Of a stretch of DNA of 64,000 bases, positions 54,457-62,803 are shown one piece after another. The notes below the pieces were generated by a model. That model was not told the DNA's origin. It saw nothing but the letters and a program-made list of their open reading frames with translations, and made no database searches. How positions within the stretch are numbered: the first letter of the stretch is position 1; every line of letters starts with the position of its first letter. Both the position numbers and the translations under genes were made by a program. The stretch spans positions 1,229,001 through 1,293,000 of the forward strand of contig NZ_CP022367.1 in assembly GCF_003119115.1 (NCBI RefSeq), read 5' to 3'. This DNA comes from Azospirillum sp. TSH58. Its GTDB lineage: Bacteria; Pseudomonadota; Alphaproteobacteria; Azospirillales; Azospirillaceae.

Positions 54457-57390
54457 ATGAGCATTCTCACACGCCTCGTCCTGCTTGTTCTCCTCGCCAG
54501 CCTGCCGGCCATCGGCATCCTGGCCCACAACAGCCTGGCCGCCATCGAGGCGGGGGAGCGACAGGCCGAGGCCGAGGCCCGCCGCCTGCTGACCCTGATC
54601 CAGGACGAGCAGCAGCGGGTCGTGGAGGGCATGCGCGGCGTGCTGGTGACGGTGGCCGAGATGGCGCCGCGGCTCGCCATCGACCCCCAGCAATGCTCCT
54701 CCACCCTGAACCGCCTGCGCGGCCGGCTGCCGCGGGTGAAGGGCATCGCCCTGACCGATCTCGACGGCGCGGTCCGCTGCGCCAGCGATTCGAAATTGAA
54801 CGGCCTGATGGTGGCGGCCCTGCCGCACATCCGCATGGCGCTCTACGGGCAGGGCTTCGTCGTCGGCGACTACGCGGTGCGGCGGCTGGACGGGCGGCCC
54901 GTGCTGCCCTTCGCGGCGCCCTACACCGACGGGACGGGCCGCATGGCGGGGGTGGTGTCCATCGCGCTCGACGCCGGATGGCTGCGCGAGTATCTGGCGG
55001 AGAAGCCGCTGCCGCCGAACGCCATGCTGGTGCTGGCCGACCGCAACGGCACCTTGCTGGGCCGCTTCCCCGGCAGCGACGACCAGCGGGTGGGCAAGCC
55101 GCTGCCCGAGCCGCTGATGGCCCTGCTGCGCGCGCCGTCCGACGGCGTGGCGGAGGTTGCCGGGCTGGATGGCGAGCCGCGGATCCTGGCCTACGCCCCG
55201 GTGGACCAGAAGGTCCGCGAGCTGTTCCTGGCGGTCGGGCTGGACCGGTCGGAGGCGCTGCGCCCCGTCACCGCCGCGGCCGAGCGGAGCGCGTTCCTGC
55301 TGGCGCTGGCGGCGGCGCTCTCCCTGGCCGCGGCCTGGATCGGCGCGCGGCTGTTCGTGCTGCGCCCGGTGGCCCGGCTGAAGCGGGTGGTGGAGCGCTG
55401 GAGCGCCGGGGAGCGGGACGCGCGGATCGGCCGGCCGGGCGACCGCTCGGAAATCGGCGCGCTCGGCCGCGCCTTCGACTCCATGGCTCAGGAGCTTCAA
55501 GCGCGGGAGCAGGCCCGCGACGCCGCCCACGCCGCCGAGCACCGCATGGCGGCGATCCTCGCCGCCTCGACCGACGCGGTGGTGGAACTGGACCATGAGG
55601 GCCGCGTGACCTTCGCCAACGAGAAGGCGGCGCGCCTGTTCGGCGACGGCGGGGACCTCGTGGGGCACGTCTTCGTGGCCCTGCTGCCGCCCGGCGTGGC
55701 CGAACCTTTCGCCGCGCGCCTGCGCGACGCGCTGGCCCGGCGGGAGCCGGAGGAATTCGAGATCCGGCTGGGCGGCGGCGAGGAGCACGGCGGCGAGGAT
55801 CGGAGCGGCGGCGACTGGTACGCCCTGCGCCTGTTCGCCACCGGCGACAGGCTGGCCCTCTATGCCCAGGACGTGACGCGCCGCAAGGAGGACGAACGGG
55901 CCATCCGGCGGGCCGTGGAGCGCCACCGCTCCCTGCTGGAGACCGCCGCCGACGCGATCCTTCTGGTGGACGCCAAGGGCACGGTGCACACCTTCAATCG
56001 CGGGGCGGAGCGCATCTTCGGCCATCGCCCGGCCGACGCGGTCGGGACGGACGTGCGCCGGCTCATCCCGGGCGGCCTGATTTCGGAGCCTCTCAGCCCG
56101 GACCGGCTGGCCGACGGTGTCGCCCGCGAGGTGGAGGGGCGGCGGCGCGATGGGCTGGCGGTGCCGCTGGAGCTGTCGCTGTCGGCCTGGAGCGACGGCG
56201 GCGACCGCTTCTTCACCGCCATCCTGCGCGACATCACCGAGCGCAAGCGCACCGAATCGGCGCTGCGCCGCGCCAAGGACCAGGCGGAGCGGGCCAACCG
56301 GGCGAAGTCGCGCTTCCTCGCCGCGGCCAGCCACGATCTGCGCCAGCCGGTGCAGTCGCTGTTCTTCCTCACCTCCGCGCTGGGCGAGCAGACGCAGGGC
56401 ACGCCGGGCCACGGCACGCTGAAGACCATGCAGCAGGCGCTGGAGGCGCTGAAGCGCCTGCTCGACGGGTTGCTGGACATCTCCAAGCTCGACGCCGGGG
56501 TGGTCGAGCCGGTGACCACCACCGTGGCGATCCAGCCGCTTTTCGAACGCCTCGCCGCCGAATACGCGCCGGAGGCGGCGCGGCGCGGCCTGACCCTGCG
56601 CGTCGTCCCGACCACGCTCCACGCGCGCAGCGACCCCATGCTGCTGGAGCGGGTCGTCCGCAACCTGCTGGACAACGCGCTGCGCTACACCGGGCGGGGC
56701 GGGGTGGTGCTGGGCGTGCGGCGGTCGCGCCGCCGTTTCCACATCGCCGTGTGCGACAGCGGCGCCGGCATCCCGCCGGACCGCCAGGAGGACATCTTTG
56801 AGGAATTCACCCAGCTCGGCAATCCGGAGCGCGACCGCGAGAAGGGGCTGGGGCTCGGCCTCGCCATCGTGCGGCGGCTGTGCGCCCTGCTCGGCCATTC
56901 CGTCGCCCTGCGGTCGCGGCCGGGGAGCGGATCGACCTTCCTGGTCACCGTGCCCGCCGCCGAACCGCCGCGGCCCGCTGTGACGACGGTTCCCGCGGTC
57001 GGCCGGACGGAGGGCGGCGGGTGCCGGCTCGTCCTGATCATCGACGACGAGGTGATCATCCTGATGGGGCTGCGCGCCATGCTGGAGGGCTGGGGCTACG
57101 AGGTCATCGCCGCCACCGCCGGGGACGAGGCGATCCGCCTGCTCGACGAGGCCGGGCGGCGGCCGGACGTCATCCTGGCCGACTACCGGCTGCGCAACGG
57201 AAAGACCGGTCCGGAAGCCCTGCGCGCCATCCACGCCCATTGCCGGTCCCCGATTCCCAGCATCATCCTGACCGGCGACACCGCCCCCGAACGCATCGTC
57301 GAGGCCCAGCGCAGCGGCTTCGCCATCCTGCACAAGCCGGTGTCGTCCCATCACCTGAAGCAGGTGGTGGCCGAAGCCGGGGCCCGCTGA
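54457..57390 (+). CDS. Hybrid sensor histidine kinase: CACHE-HAMP-PAS-PAS-HisKA-HATPase-REC
   Basis: A 977-residue membrane kinase. Helix one is at about 5-20; a periplasmic dCACHE-like domain (about 22-275) carries LTDLDGAVRCASDSK. Helix two and HAMP follow (RLFVLRPVARLKRVVERW). Two PAS domains (about 365-485 and 490-605) precede His626 in SHDLRQPVQSLFF. The ATPase has NLLDNALRYT, CDSGAGIP and GLGLGLAIV. The C-terminal receiver begins near 855 (LVLIIDDEVIIL) with phospho-acceptor Asp909. H-boxes of the HDLRQP type with a receiver resemble NahK/PDC2-type kinases. No separate regulator is adjacent. ATG 54457 chosen on the hydrophobic start. Confidence 0.9.
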   Translation: MSILTRLVLLVLLASLPAIGILAHNSLAAIEAGERQAEAEARRLLTLIQDEQQRVVEGMRGVLVTVAEMAPRLAIDPQQCSSTLNRLRGRLPRVKGIALTDLDGAVRCASDSKLNGLMVAALPHIRMALYGQGFVVGDYAVRRLDGRPVLPFAAPYTDGTGRMAGVVSIALDAGWLREYLAEKPLPPNAMLVLADRNGTLLGRFPGSDDQRVGKPLPEPLMALLRAPSDGVAEVAGLDGEPRILAYAPVDQKVRELFLAVGLDRSEALRPVTAAAERSAFLLALAAALSLAAAWIGARLFVLRPVARLKRVVERWSAGERDARIGRPGDRSEIGALGRAFDSMAQELQAREQARDAAHAAEHRMAAILAASTDAVVELDHEGRVTFANEKAARLFGDGGDLVGHVFVALLPPGVAEPFAARLRDALARREPEEFEIRLGGGEEHGGEDRSGGDWYALRLFATGDRLALYAQDVTRRKEDERAIRRAVERHRSLLETAADAILLVDAKGTVHTFNRGAERIFGHRPADAVGTDVRRLIPGGLISEPLSPDRLADGVAREVEGRRRDGLAVPLELSLSAWSDGGDRFFTAILRDITERKRTESALRRAKDQAERANRAKSRFLAAASHDLRQPVQSLFFLTSALGEQTQGTPGHGTLKTMQQALEALKRLLDGLLDISKLDAGVVEPVTTTVAIQPLFERLAAEYAPEAARRGLTLRVVPTTLHARSDPMLLERVVRNLLDNALRYTGRGGVVLGVRRSRRRFHIAVCDSGAGIPPDRQEDIFEEFTQLGNPERDREKGLGLGLAIVRRLCALLGHSVALRSRPGSGSTFLVTVPAAEPPRPAVTTVPAVGRTEGGGCRLVLIIDDEVIILMGLRAMLEGWGYEVIAATAGDEAIRLLDEAGRRPDVILADYRLRNGKTGPEALRAIHAHCRSPIPSIILTGDTAPERIVEAQRSGFAILHKPVSSHHLKQVVAEAGAR

Positions 57391-57416
57391 GGGCGCCCGG
57401 CGTCTTCGGCCCGCCT

Positions 57417-58691
57417 TCAGCGCGCCTGGACCAGCGCGTGGCGCTTGCGCCCGGCGGACAGGCGGATCAGCCCCTCGCCGTCGAGGTCCCCCAGGGTCAG
57501 CAGCGCCGCCTCGTCGGTCACGAGGGTGCCGTTCACCCGCGCCCCGCCGTCGCGGATCAGCCGCCGCGCCGCCCCCTTGGACTCGGCGAGCCCGGCGGCG
57601 GCCAGCAGGTCGGCCAGACGGACGCCGGCGGCGAGGTCGGCGCGGGCGGCCTCCACCATCGGCAGGCCGCCGCCGGACCCGGCTTCCTCGAAGACCCGGC
57701 GGGCGGTCTCCCCGGCCTCGGCCGCGGCGGCCACCCCGTGGCAGAGGGATGTCGCCTCATGGGCGAGGATCTTCTTGGCCTCGTTGATCTCCGATCCCCG
57801 GAGCGCCTCCAGCCGGGCGATCTCGTCCAGCGGCAGCTCGGTGAACAGGCGCAGGAAGCGGCCGACGTCCGCGTCCTCCGTGTTGCGCCAGAACTGCCAG
57901 AAATCGTGCGGGCTGCGCCGGTCGGCGTTCAGCCACACCGCCCCCGCCGCCGTCTTGCCCATCTTGGCGCCCGACGCGGTGGTCAGCAGCGGCGTGGTCA
58001 GGCCGAACAGCTCCGTCCCGTCGACGCGGCGGGCCAACTCGATCCCGTTGACGATGTTGCCCCACTGGTCCGATCCGCCCATCTGCAGCCGGCAGCCGTG
58101 GCGGCGCGACAGCTCCAGGAAGTCGAAGGCCTGGAGGATCATGTAGTTGAACTCCAGGAAGGTCAGCGGCTGCTCGCGGTCGAGCCGCAGCTTCACGGAG
58201 TCGAAGCTGAGCATCCGGTTGACGGTGAAATGGCGCCCGATGTCGCGCAGCATCGGGATGTAGCGCAGCTCGTCGAGCCAGTCGGCGTTGTCGACCATCA
58301 CCGCGCCGTTTGGCTCTTCGTCGCCGAAGGACAGGTACTGCGTGAAGGCCCGGCCGATGCCGGCCATGTTGGCGGCGATCTGCGCGTCGTCCAGCATGGG
58401 GCGGCTGGTGTCGCGAAAGCTTGGGTCGCCGATGCGCGTGGTGCCGCCGCCGATCAGCACGACGGGGCGGTTGCCGGTCTTCTGGAACCAGCGCAGCACC
58501 ATGATCGAGACCAGATGCCCGACATGCAGGCTGTCCGCCGTGGCGTCGAAGCCGATGTAGGCGCCGACCGGCCCCTGGCGCAGCAGGGCGTCGAGGCCCG
58601 ACAGGTCGCTGCCCTGGTGCAGGAATCCGCGCTCGTCGAGCACGCGCAGGAAGTCGGACTGGAAGGGGCTGGAAGCGGCGGGGGTCGCCAT
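57417..58691 (-). CDS. tyrS: Tyrosyl-tRNA synthetase
   Basis: A 424-residue class I synthetase that charges tRNA-Tyr. The HIGH-like motif is HVGH (SLHVGHLVSIM), the tyrosine pocket has YIGFDATADS and QMGGSDQWGNI, and the KMSKS loop reads KMGKT. An S4 RNA-binding domain ends the chain (SKGAARRLIRDGGARVNG). GGAGA precedes the ATG. A 5' leader hairpin lies about 55 nt upstream. Confidence 0.97.
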   Translation of the reverse strand: MATPAASSPFQSDFLRVLDERGFLHQGSDLSGLDALLRQGPVGAYIGFDATADSLHVGHLVSIMVLRWFQKTGNRPVVLIGGGTTRIGDPSFRDTSRPMLDDAQIAANMAGIGRAFTQYLSFGDEEPNGAVMVDNADWLDELRYIPMLRDIGRHFTVNRMLSFDSVKLRLDREQPLTFLEFNYMILQAFDFLELSRRHGCRLQMGGSDQWGNIVNGIELARRVDGTELFGLTTPLLTTASGAKMGKTAAGAVWLNADRRSPHDFWQFWRNTEDADVGRFLRLFTELPLDEIARLEALRGSEINEAKKILAHEATSLCHGVAAAAEAGETARRVFEEAGSGGGLPMVEAARADLAAGVRLADLLAAAGLAESKGAARRLIRDGGARVNGTLVTDEAALLTLGDLDGEGLIRLSAGRKRHALVQAR

Positions 58692-58745
58692 GATGCTGAT
58701 CTCCGGAAGGGAAGGGCCGCGTCCCGGAGATCATCTGTCGAAGCA

Positions 58746-58770
58746 CATGCCGCCGGTCCGCGGCGGCATG
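58746..58770 (-). other. tyrS leader hairpin
   Basis: Perfect 9-bp arms CATGCCGCC / GGCGGCATG with a 7-nt loop, about 55-79 nt upstream of the tyrS ATG. An extra CACATG...CATGTG pair overlaps it. It could be a leader RNA element or operator; it does not resemble a T-box. Confidence 0.45.
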
Positions 58771-58967
58771 GTTCATGTGGTCAAGACTGAACGCGCCGCC
58801 CTATGGGAGCAGCGGATAATAGCGGCTGGAGTGGTGCGTGCGCGTCGTCATGGCCGGAAAGCTAGGCGCGCGGGGGCGAGGCGTCAAGGGCGGATGACAG
58901 GGCCGGCGCATCCCATTTGTCCGGCAACCGGGCACTTGAGGTCTGGCGCTTATTGCACCCATACAGC

Positions 58968-59007
58968 ATAAAGCCCGTCTTCCCCCTTTCGGGAGGAAGG
59001 GCTTTAT
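58968..59007 (+). other. ispE leader hairpin
   Basis: ATAAAGCCC pairs perfectly with GGGCTTTAT, and an inner TTCCC...GGGAGGAA part extends the stem, ending 19 nt before the ispE ATG. It looks like a terminator stem but stands in the 5' leader, so it may act as an attenuator, or end transcripts entering from upstream. Confidence 0.5.
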
Positions 59008-59026
59008 CGCTTCCGGGGACCCGACC

Positions 59027-60043
59027 ATGAGCGCCATCGCCGAGGCCGCGCCGGCCAAGCTGAACCTCTATCTGCATGTGGTGGGCCGCCGGGACGACGG
59101 CTTTCACGAGTTGGACAGCCTCATCGCCTTCGCCGACGTGGCGGACCGGGTGACGGTGCAGCCGGGCGTGGCGCGGATCGCGCTGCGCGGAGCGGACCTG
59201 CCGCCGGTCGGGCCGAGGCTGGCCATCTCCGGTCCCTTCGGCCCGGCGCTGATGGGCGAAAACCCGTCGCAGAACCTCGTCATCCGCGCCGCTTACGCGC
59301 TGGCCGCCCGGCTGGGGCGCGAGGCCGACGCGTTGATCGCGCTGGAGAAGGCGCTGCCCGTCGCGTCCGGAATCGGCGGCGGCTCGGCGGATGCGGCCGC
59401 GACGCTGCGCGCCCTGGCCCGGCTGTGGGGCGTCCCGGCGGCCGACCAGCGCCTCTACGAGGTCGCGGCGTCGCTGGGCGCCGACGTGCCGGTCTGCGTC
59501 GTCGGGCGGAGCTGCTATTTCGGCGGCGTGGGGGAGGTGCTGGAGGAGGCGCCGGCCTTGCCGGAGACTTTCGCGGTGCTGGTCAATCCCGGCGTGCCGG
59601 TGCCGACCCCCGCCGTGTTCAAGGCGCGCCGGGGCGCCTTCTCCGCCCCGGCCCGCTTCACCGGGGCGCCCGCCGACGCCGCGGCGCTGGCCGCGCTGCT
59701 GCGGGAGCGGCGCAACGACCTGACCGAACCGGCGCTGACCGTCGCTCCGGTGATCGCCGACGTTCTGGCGGCGCTGGAGGGCACGGACGGCTGCCTGCTG
59801 GCCCGCCTGTCGGGCAGCGGGGCGACCTGCTTCGGCCTCTACGCCGATGCGGAGCGCGCCGCCGCCGCCGCCCGCTCGATCCAGGCGGCGCAGCCGCGCT
59901 GGTGGGCGAAGGCCGCCCGGCTGCTGCCGACCCCGGCGGGTGCGCCGCCGCTGCCCACGGGATTGACGGCGCCTGCCACGGTCGTCCCGGCCCCGCCCCC
60001 GCCGATCCCCTTCCCGGACACTGGCGGCTGGGGCGTCGGCTGA
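59027..60043 (+). CDS. ispE: 4-diphosphocytidyl-2-C-methyl-D-erythritol kinase
   Basis: A 338-residue GHMP kinase of the MEP isoprenoid pathway, phosphorylating CDP-methylerythritol. It begins EAAPAKLNLYLHVVGRRDDGFHEL, the IspE start with its conserved Lys/Asp, and has the ATP loop PVASGIGGGSADAAA and LSGSGATCFGLY near 265. About 45 C-terminal residues beyond the usual end (after WWAKAARLLP) are Pro/Ala-rich, so the chain is longer than typical (280-300). CGGGGA precedes the ATG. Confidence 0.95.
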   Translation: MSAIAEAAPAKLNLYLHVVGRRDDGFHELDSLIAFADVADRVTVQPGVARIALRGADLPPVGPRLAISGPFGPALMGENPSQNLVIRAAYALAARLGREADALIALEKALPVASGIGGGSADAAATLRALARLWGVPAADQRLYEVAASLGADVPVCVVGRSCYFGGVGEVLEEAPALPETFAVLVNPGVPVPTPAVFKARRGAFSAPARFTGAPADAAALAALLRERRNDLTEPALTVAPVIADVLAALEGTDGCLLARLSGSGATCFGLYADAERAAAAARSIQAAQPRWWAKAARLLPTPAGAPPLPTGLTAPATVVPAPPPPIPFPDTGGWGVG

Positions 60044-60071
60044 CCTCTTTCGAGGTTTGGCATCTAGGGGC

Positions 60072-60644
60072 TTAGCAGCCGCCGCCGCGCGTCATCGCGC
60101 CGCCCAGCATGGCGCCGCCCAGCGTGCCGGCGGCGGTGGCCGCCAGCTTGCCGTCGCCACGCCCGAACTGCGAACCGACCAGCCCGCCGACGGCAGCCCC
60201 GCCCAGCACGCCGATCAGGTCGCCGTCGAGCGGCCCGCATTCCACCACCTGCGGCGCCGCGCGGACCACGCGCGGGCGCTGCTGGACGATCACCGGCGGC
60301 GGCTCCTCGATGTAGACGGGGGCCGGGGCGTAATGCACGACCGGCGGCTCCTCATAGACCACCACCGGCGGGGGCCGGCGGACGATCACCACGCGCCCGT
60401 CGCCATAGCCGCCGTCGATGTAGCCGTGATCGTAATAGCGGGCCCGCTCGTGACGGTCGCGTTCGTGGTGCTCACGGTGATGGCGCTCGCGCTCATGATG
60501 GCGTTCCTGCTTGGCGCGCCAGCCATGGGCCGGCGCCCAATCGGGCGGATCGGCGAGGGCCGGGGACATCCCCGCGCCCAAGGCCGCCACACCGGCCAGC
60601 AGCGCGATGGCGAGGGATTTGGGGGCGAAGCGGATGTGCGTCAT
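60072..60644 (-). CDS. Exported glycine-zipper (2TM) protein with His/Arg-rich segment
   Basis: A 190-residue protein. Signal peptide KSLAIALLAGVAALGAGMSPALA; then a His/Arg/Glu-rich stretch (RHHEREREHH-like, about residues 45-70), a Tyr/Gly region, Pro/Val-rich repeats (RRPPPVVVYEEPPVVHY), and a C-terminal glycine zipper (IGVLGGAAVGGLVGSQFG and TLGGAMLGGAM). Zipper proteins of this kind lie in or near the outer membrane. GGAG precedes the ATG 5 nt away. Function unknown. Confidence 0.82.
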   Translation of the reverse strand: MTHIRFAPKSLAIALLAGVAALGAGMSPALADPPDWAPAHGWRAKQERHHERERHHREHHERDRHERARYYDHGYIDGGYGDGRVVIVRRPPPVVVYEEPPVVHYAPAPVYIEEPPPVIVQQRPRVVRAAPQVVECGPLDGDLIGVLGGAAVGGLVGSQFGRGDGKLAATAAGTLGGAMLGGAMTRGGGC

Positions 60645-60780
60645 GATGGCTCCAGGATGCGTCTCACCCGAATGAACATCCGGGGTCGGAGTCTTCATCC
60701 ATCCGGCAAGCGCGGGGCGCGTGACCTTTTTGGGGTGCGCGAAAGGGGTAGCCCGCCCGTCGCCCCGCCGCACCGGCCCC

Positions 60781-61644
60781 TCACGCCCACACCGGCTCGG
60801 GAAGGCTCTCCGTCAGCAGCGCGGTGACCATCTCCACCCCCGCGCCGCGCGCCGCGCCTCCGGTCAGCAGCGCCAGTTCCGTCTCGGGCAGCGCCGGCAG
60901 GCCGTCGGCCACGCCCAGGAAGCGGGCGCCCGTCGGCAGGGCGCTGTGGGGGAGCACGCTGACGCCCAGCCCGCCGGACACCGCGGCCCGCACCCCGGCG
61001 TGGTTGGGGCTGGAATAGGCCACCCGCCAGCGCCGCCCCGCGCGCTCCAACTCGTGCACCGCGCGGTTGCGGTAGACGCAGCCCTGCGGGAACAGCACCA
61101 GCGGCAGCGGGTCCTCGCGGTGCAGGTCCTCCGCCGCCGGACCGACCCAGCAGAGCGGCTCCCGCCATGCGCGCAGCGCGCCGGGGCGGCCGGGCTCCTG
61201 CTTGACCAGGGCGATGTCGAGGTCGCCGCACTCCACGTCGGCGCGCAGCCGCACCGACAGGTCGCAGCGCACGTCCAGCCGCAGCCGCCGGTTCGCCCGC
61301 GCGAAGTCGGCGAGCAGGCGGGGGAGCCGCTCCACCGCGTAATCCTCCGGAACGCCCAGCCGCACCACCTCCGCCGCCGGTCGTCCGGACAGCACGGCGT
61401 TCGCCTCGTCGTTCAGCGCCAGCAGCCGGCGGGCGTAGCCGAGCAGCCGCTCCCCATCGTCGGTCAGCGCGACGGCGCGGCTGTTGCGGTCGAGGAGCGG
61501 CAGGCCGACCTGCTCCTCCAGCCGGCGGATCTGCTGGCTGACCGTCGATTGCGTCTTGTGCACCCGCTCCCCGGCCCGCGTGAAGCCGCCGGCGTCCACC
61601 ACCGACACGAAGGTGCGCAGCAGGCCCAGATCCATCTCGCGCAT
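60781..61644 (-). CDS. LysR-family transcriptional regulator
   Basis: A LysR regulator of about 287 residues. The HTH is MDLGLLRTFVSVVDAGGFTR with QSTVSQQIRRLEEQVG; the effector domain follows from about 90. Start choice among ATGs at 61656, 61644 and 61635 is open because none has a strong ribosome site. Divergent from the EamA transporter gene, which it probably controls; a 16-bp palindrome lies between them. Confidence 0.9.
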   Translation of the reverse strand: MREMDLGLLRTFVSVVDAGGFTRAGERVHKTQSTVSQQIRRLEEQVGLPLLDRNSRAVALTDDGERLLGYARRLLALNDEANAVLSGRPAAEVVRLGVPEDYAVERLPRLLADFARANRRLRLDVRCDLSVRLRADVECGDLDIALVKQEPGRPGALRAWREPLCWVGPAAEDLHREDPLPLVLFPQGCVYRNRAVHELERAGRRWRVAYSSPNHAGVRAAVSGGLGVSVLPHSALPTGARFLGVADGLPALPETELALLTGGAARGAGVEMVTALLTESLPEPVWA

Positions 61645-61673
61645 TGGACCGACCATTCAGATTTCGAATGCAA

Positions 61674-61689
61674 TGGATGATATCATCCA
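61674..61689. promoter_or_regulatory. 16-bp perfect palindrome TGGATGATATCATCCA
   Basis: Lies in the 116-bp divergent gap, 30 bp from the LysR start and 71 bp from the transporter start. It is likely the LysR-binding or autoregulation site. The region is markedly A+T-rich. Confidence 0.55.
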
Positions 61690-61760
61690 ATTTCCAAATG
61701 AAAAGGGTCCGCGCCATCCTCTCTCCAACGTGCATCCTTCCGCATGGGAGAGGACCGGCC

Positions 61761-62660
61761 ATGACTCACGCCGCCACACACCCCTTAGCCCTGACCGCCC
61801 CGCGGGCGGCGCCGCTCGCCCTGGTCGTGCCCTTCTGCCTGGCCTGGAGTTCGGCCTTCGCCGCTGGGAAGATCGGGCTGGCCGACTGCCCGCCGCTGCT
61901 GCTGCTGGCCTTCCGCTTCCTGATCGCCGGGGCGCTGCTGGCCGCCGTCGCGGCGTGGCGGGGCGAGTACCGGGGAATGGCCGGGCGGACGCTCGGCCTG
62001 CTGGCTCTGCTCGGCCTGCTCAACCACGCGCTCTATCTGGGGCTGAGCTACAGCGGCATGACCCACGTGTCCTCCGGCCTGACGGCGCTGATCGTCAGCG
62101 CCAACCCGGTGCTGACCGCGGCGCTGGCCGCCCTGCTGCTGGGCGAGGCGATGACCCGGCGCAAGGCGGTGGGGCTGGCGCTGGGCGTGGCCGGGGTGGC
62201 GCTGGTGGTGCGCGGGCGGCTGGGCAGCGGGGCGGACGCGCCGCTGGGCATCGCGCTGGCGGTCGGCGCGCTGGTGGCGCTGTCGGCGGGGACGCTGCTG
62301 TTCAAGCGGCTGGCGCCGCGGACGGGGCTGCTCGCCGGCACCGGGGTGCAGGTGCTGGCGGCGGGGCTGGCGCTGCTGCCCCTCGGGCTGCTGCTGGAGG
62401 ACGCCGGGTCGATCCGGCTGACCGCCAGCCTCGCCGGGTCGCTGGTCTATCAGGCGCTGGTGGTGTCGATCGGCGGCTACCTGCTGTGGTTCCGCCTGCT
62501 GCAGCGGACGAGCGCCACGGAGGCCAGCGCCTATCACTTCCTGATGCCGCCCTTGGGCATGCTGTTCGGCTGGGCGCTGCTGGGCGAAACGGTGCAGCCC
62601 TGGGACCTGCTGGGCATCCTGCCGGTGGCGCTGGGCATTTGGCTGGTGACGCGGGGGTGA
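61761..62660 (+). CDS. EamA/DMT-family transporter
   Basis: A 299-residue inner-membrane carrier with ten helices in two EamA halves; PFCLAWSSAFAAGKIGLADC starts the first and LALAVGALVALSAGTLLFKRL the second. GAGAGGA precedes the ATG. Family members export metabolites or amino acids; the divergent LysR regulator suggests inducible efflux. Substrate unknown. Confidence 0.9.
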   Translation: MTHAATHPLALTAPRAAPLALVVPFCLAWSSAFAAGKIGLADCPPLLLLAFRFLIAGALLAAVAAWRGEYRGMAGRTLGLLALLGLLNHALYLGLSYSGMTHVSSGLTALIVSANPVLTAALAALLLGEAMTRRKAVGLALGVAGVALVVRGRLGSGADAPLGIALAVGALVALSAGTLLFKRLAPRTGLLAGTGVQVLAAGLALLPLGLLLEDAGSIRLTASLAGSLVYQALVVSIGGYLLWFRLLQRTSATEASAYHFLMPPLGMLFGWALLGETVQPWDLLGILPVALGIWLVTRG

Positions 62661-62803
62661 GCCGGGCGTGCGGAGGCGGTGCGCTGGCAAAAAGGGATAC
62701 GCCTTTCGCGGGGGATCAGGTTGCGCCCTGCGATTGTTACGTTTTCATGACTCGCCCCGCTCCATCGTCCTGTTGTTGAGGCCCACACGCCGGGAGGCCC
62801 ACC

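Larger units (their letters stand above)
58692..59026. other. Divergent intergenic region between tyrS and ispE, 335 bp
   Basis: Holds two strong inverted repeats, one in each leader (58746-58770 on the tyrS side, 58968-59007 on the ispE side). I see no gene. A TATTAT on the minus strand near 58815 could be a tyrS -10 box, but no matching -35 is evident. Confidence 0.5.

Noticed and set aside
62700..62803. Pho box before the Na/Pi cotransporter gene
   Set aside because: TGTTACGTTTTCATGAC has only loose likeness to CTGTCAT direct repeats; spacing and bases do not fit.
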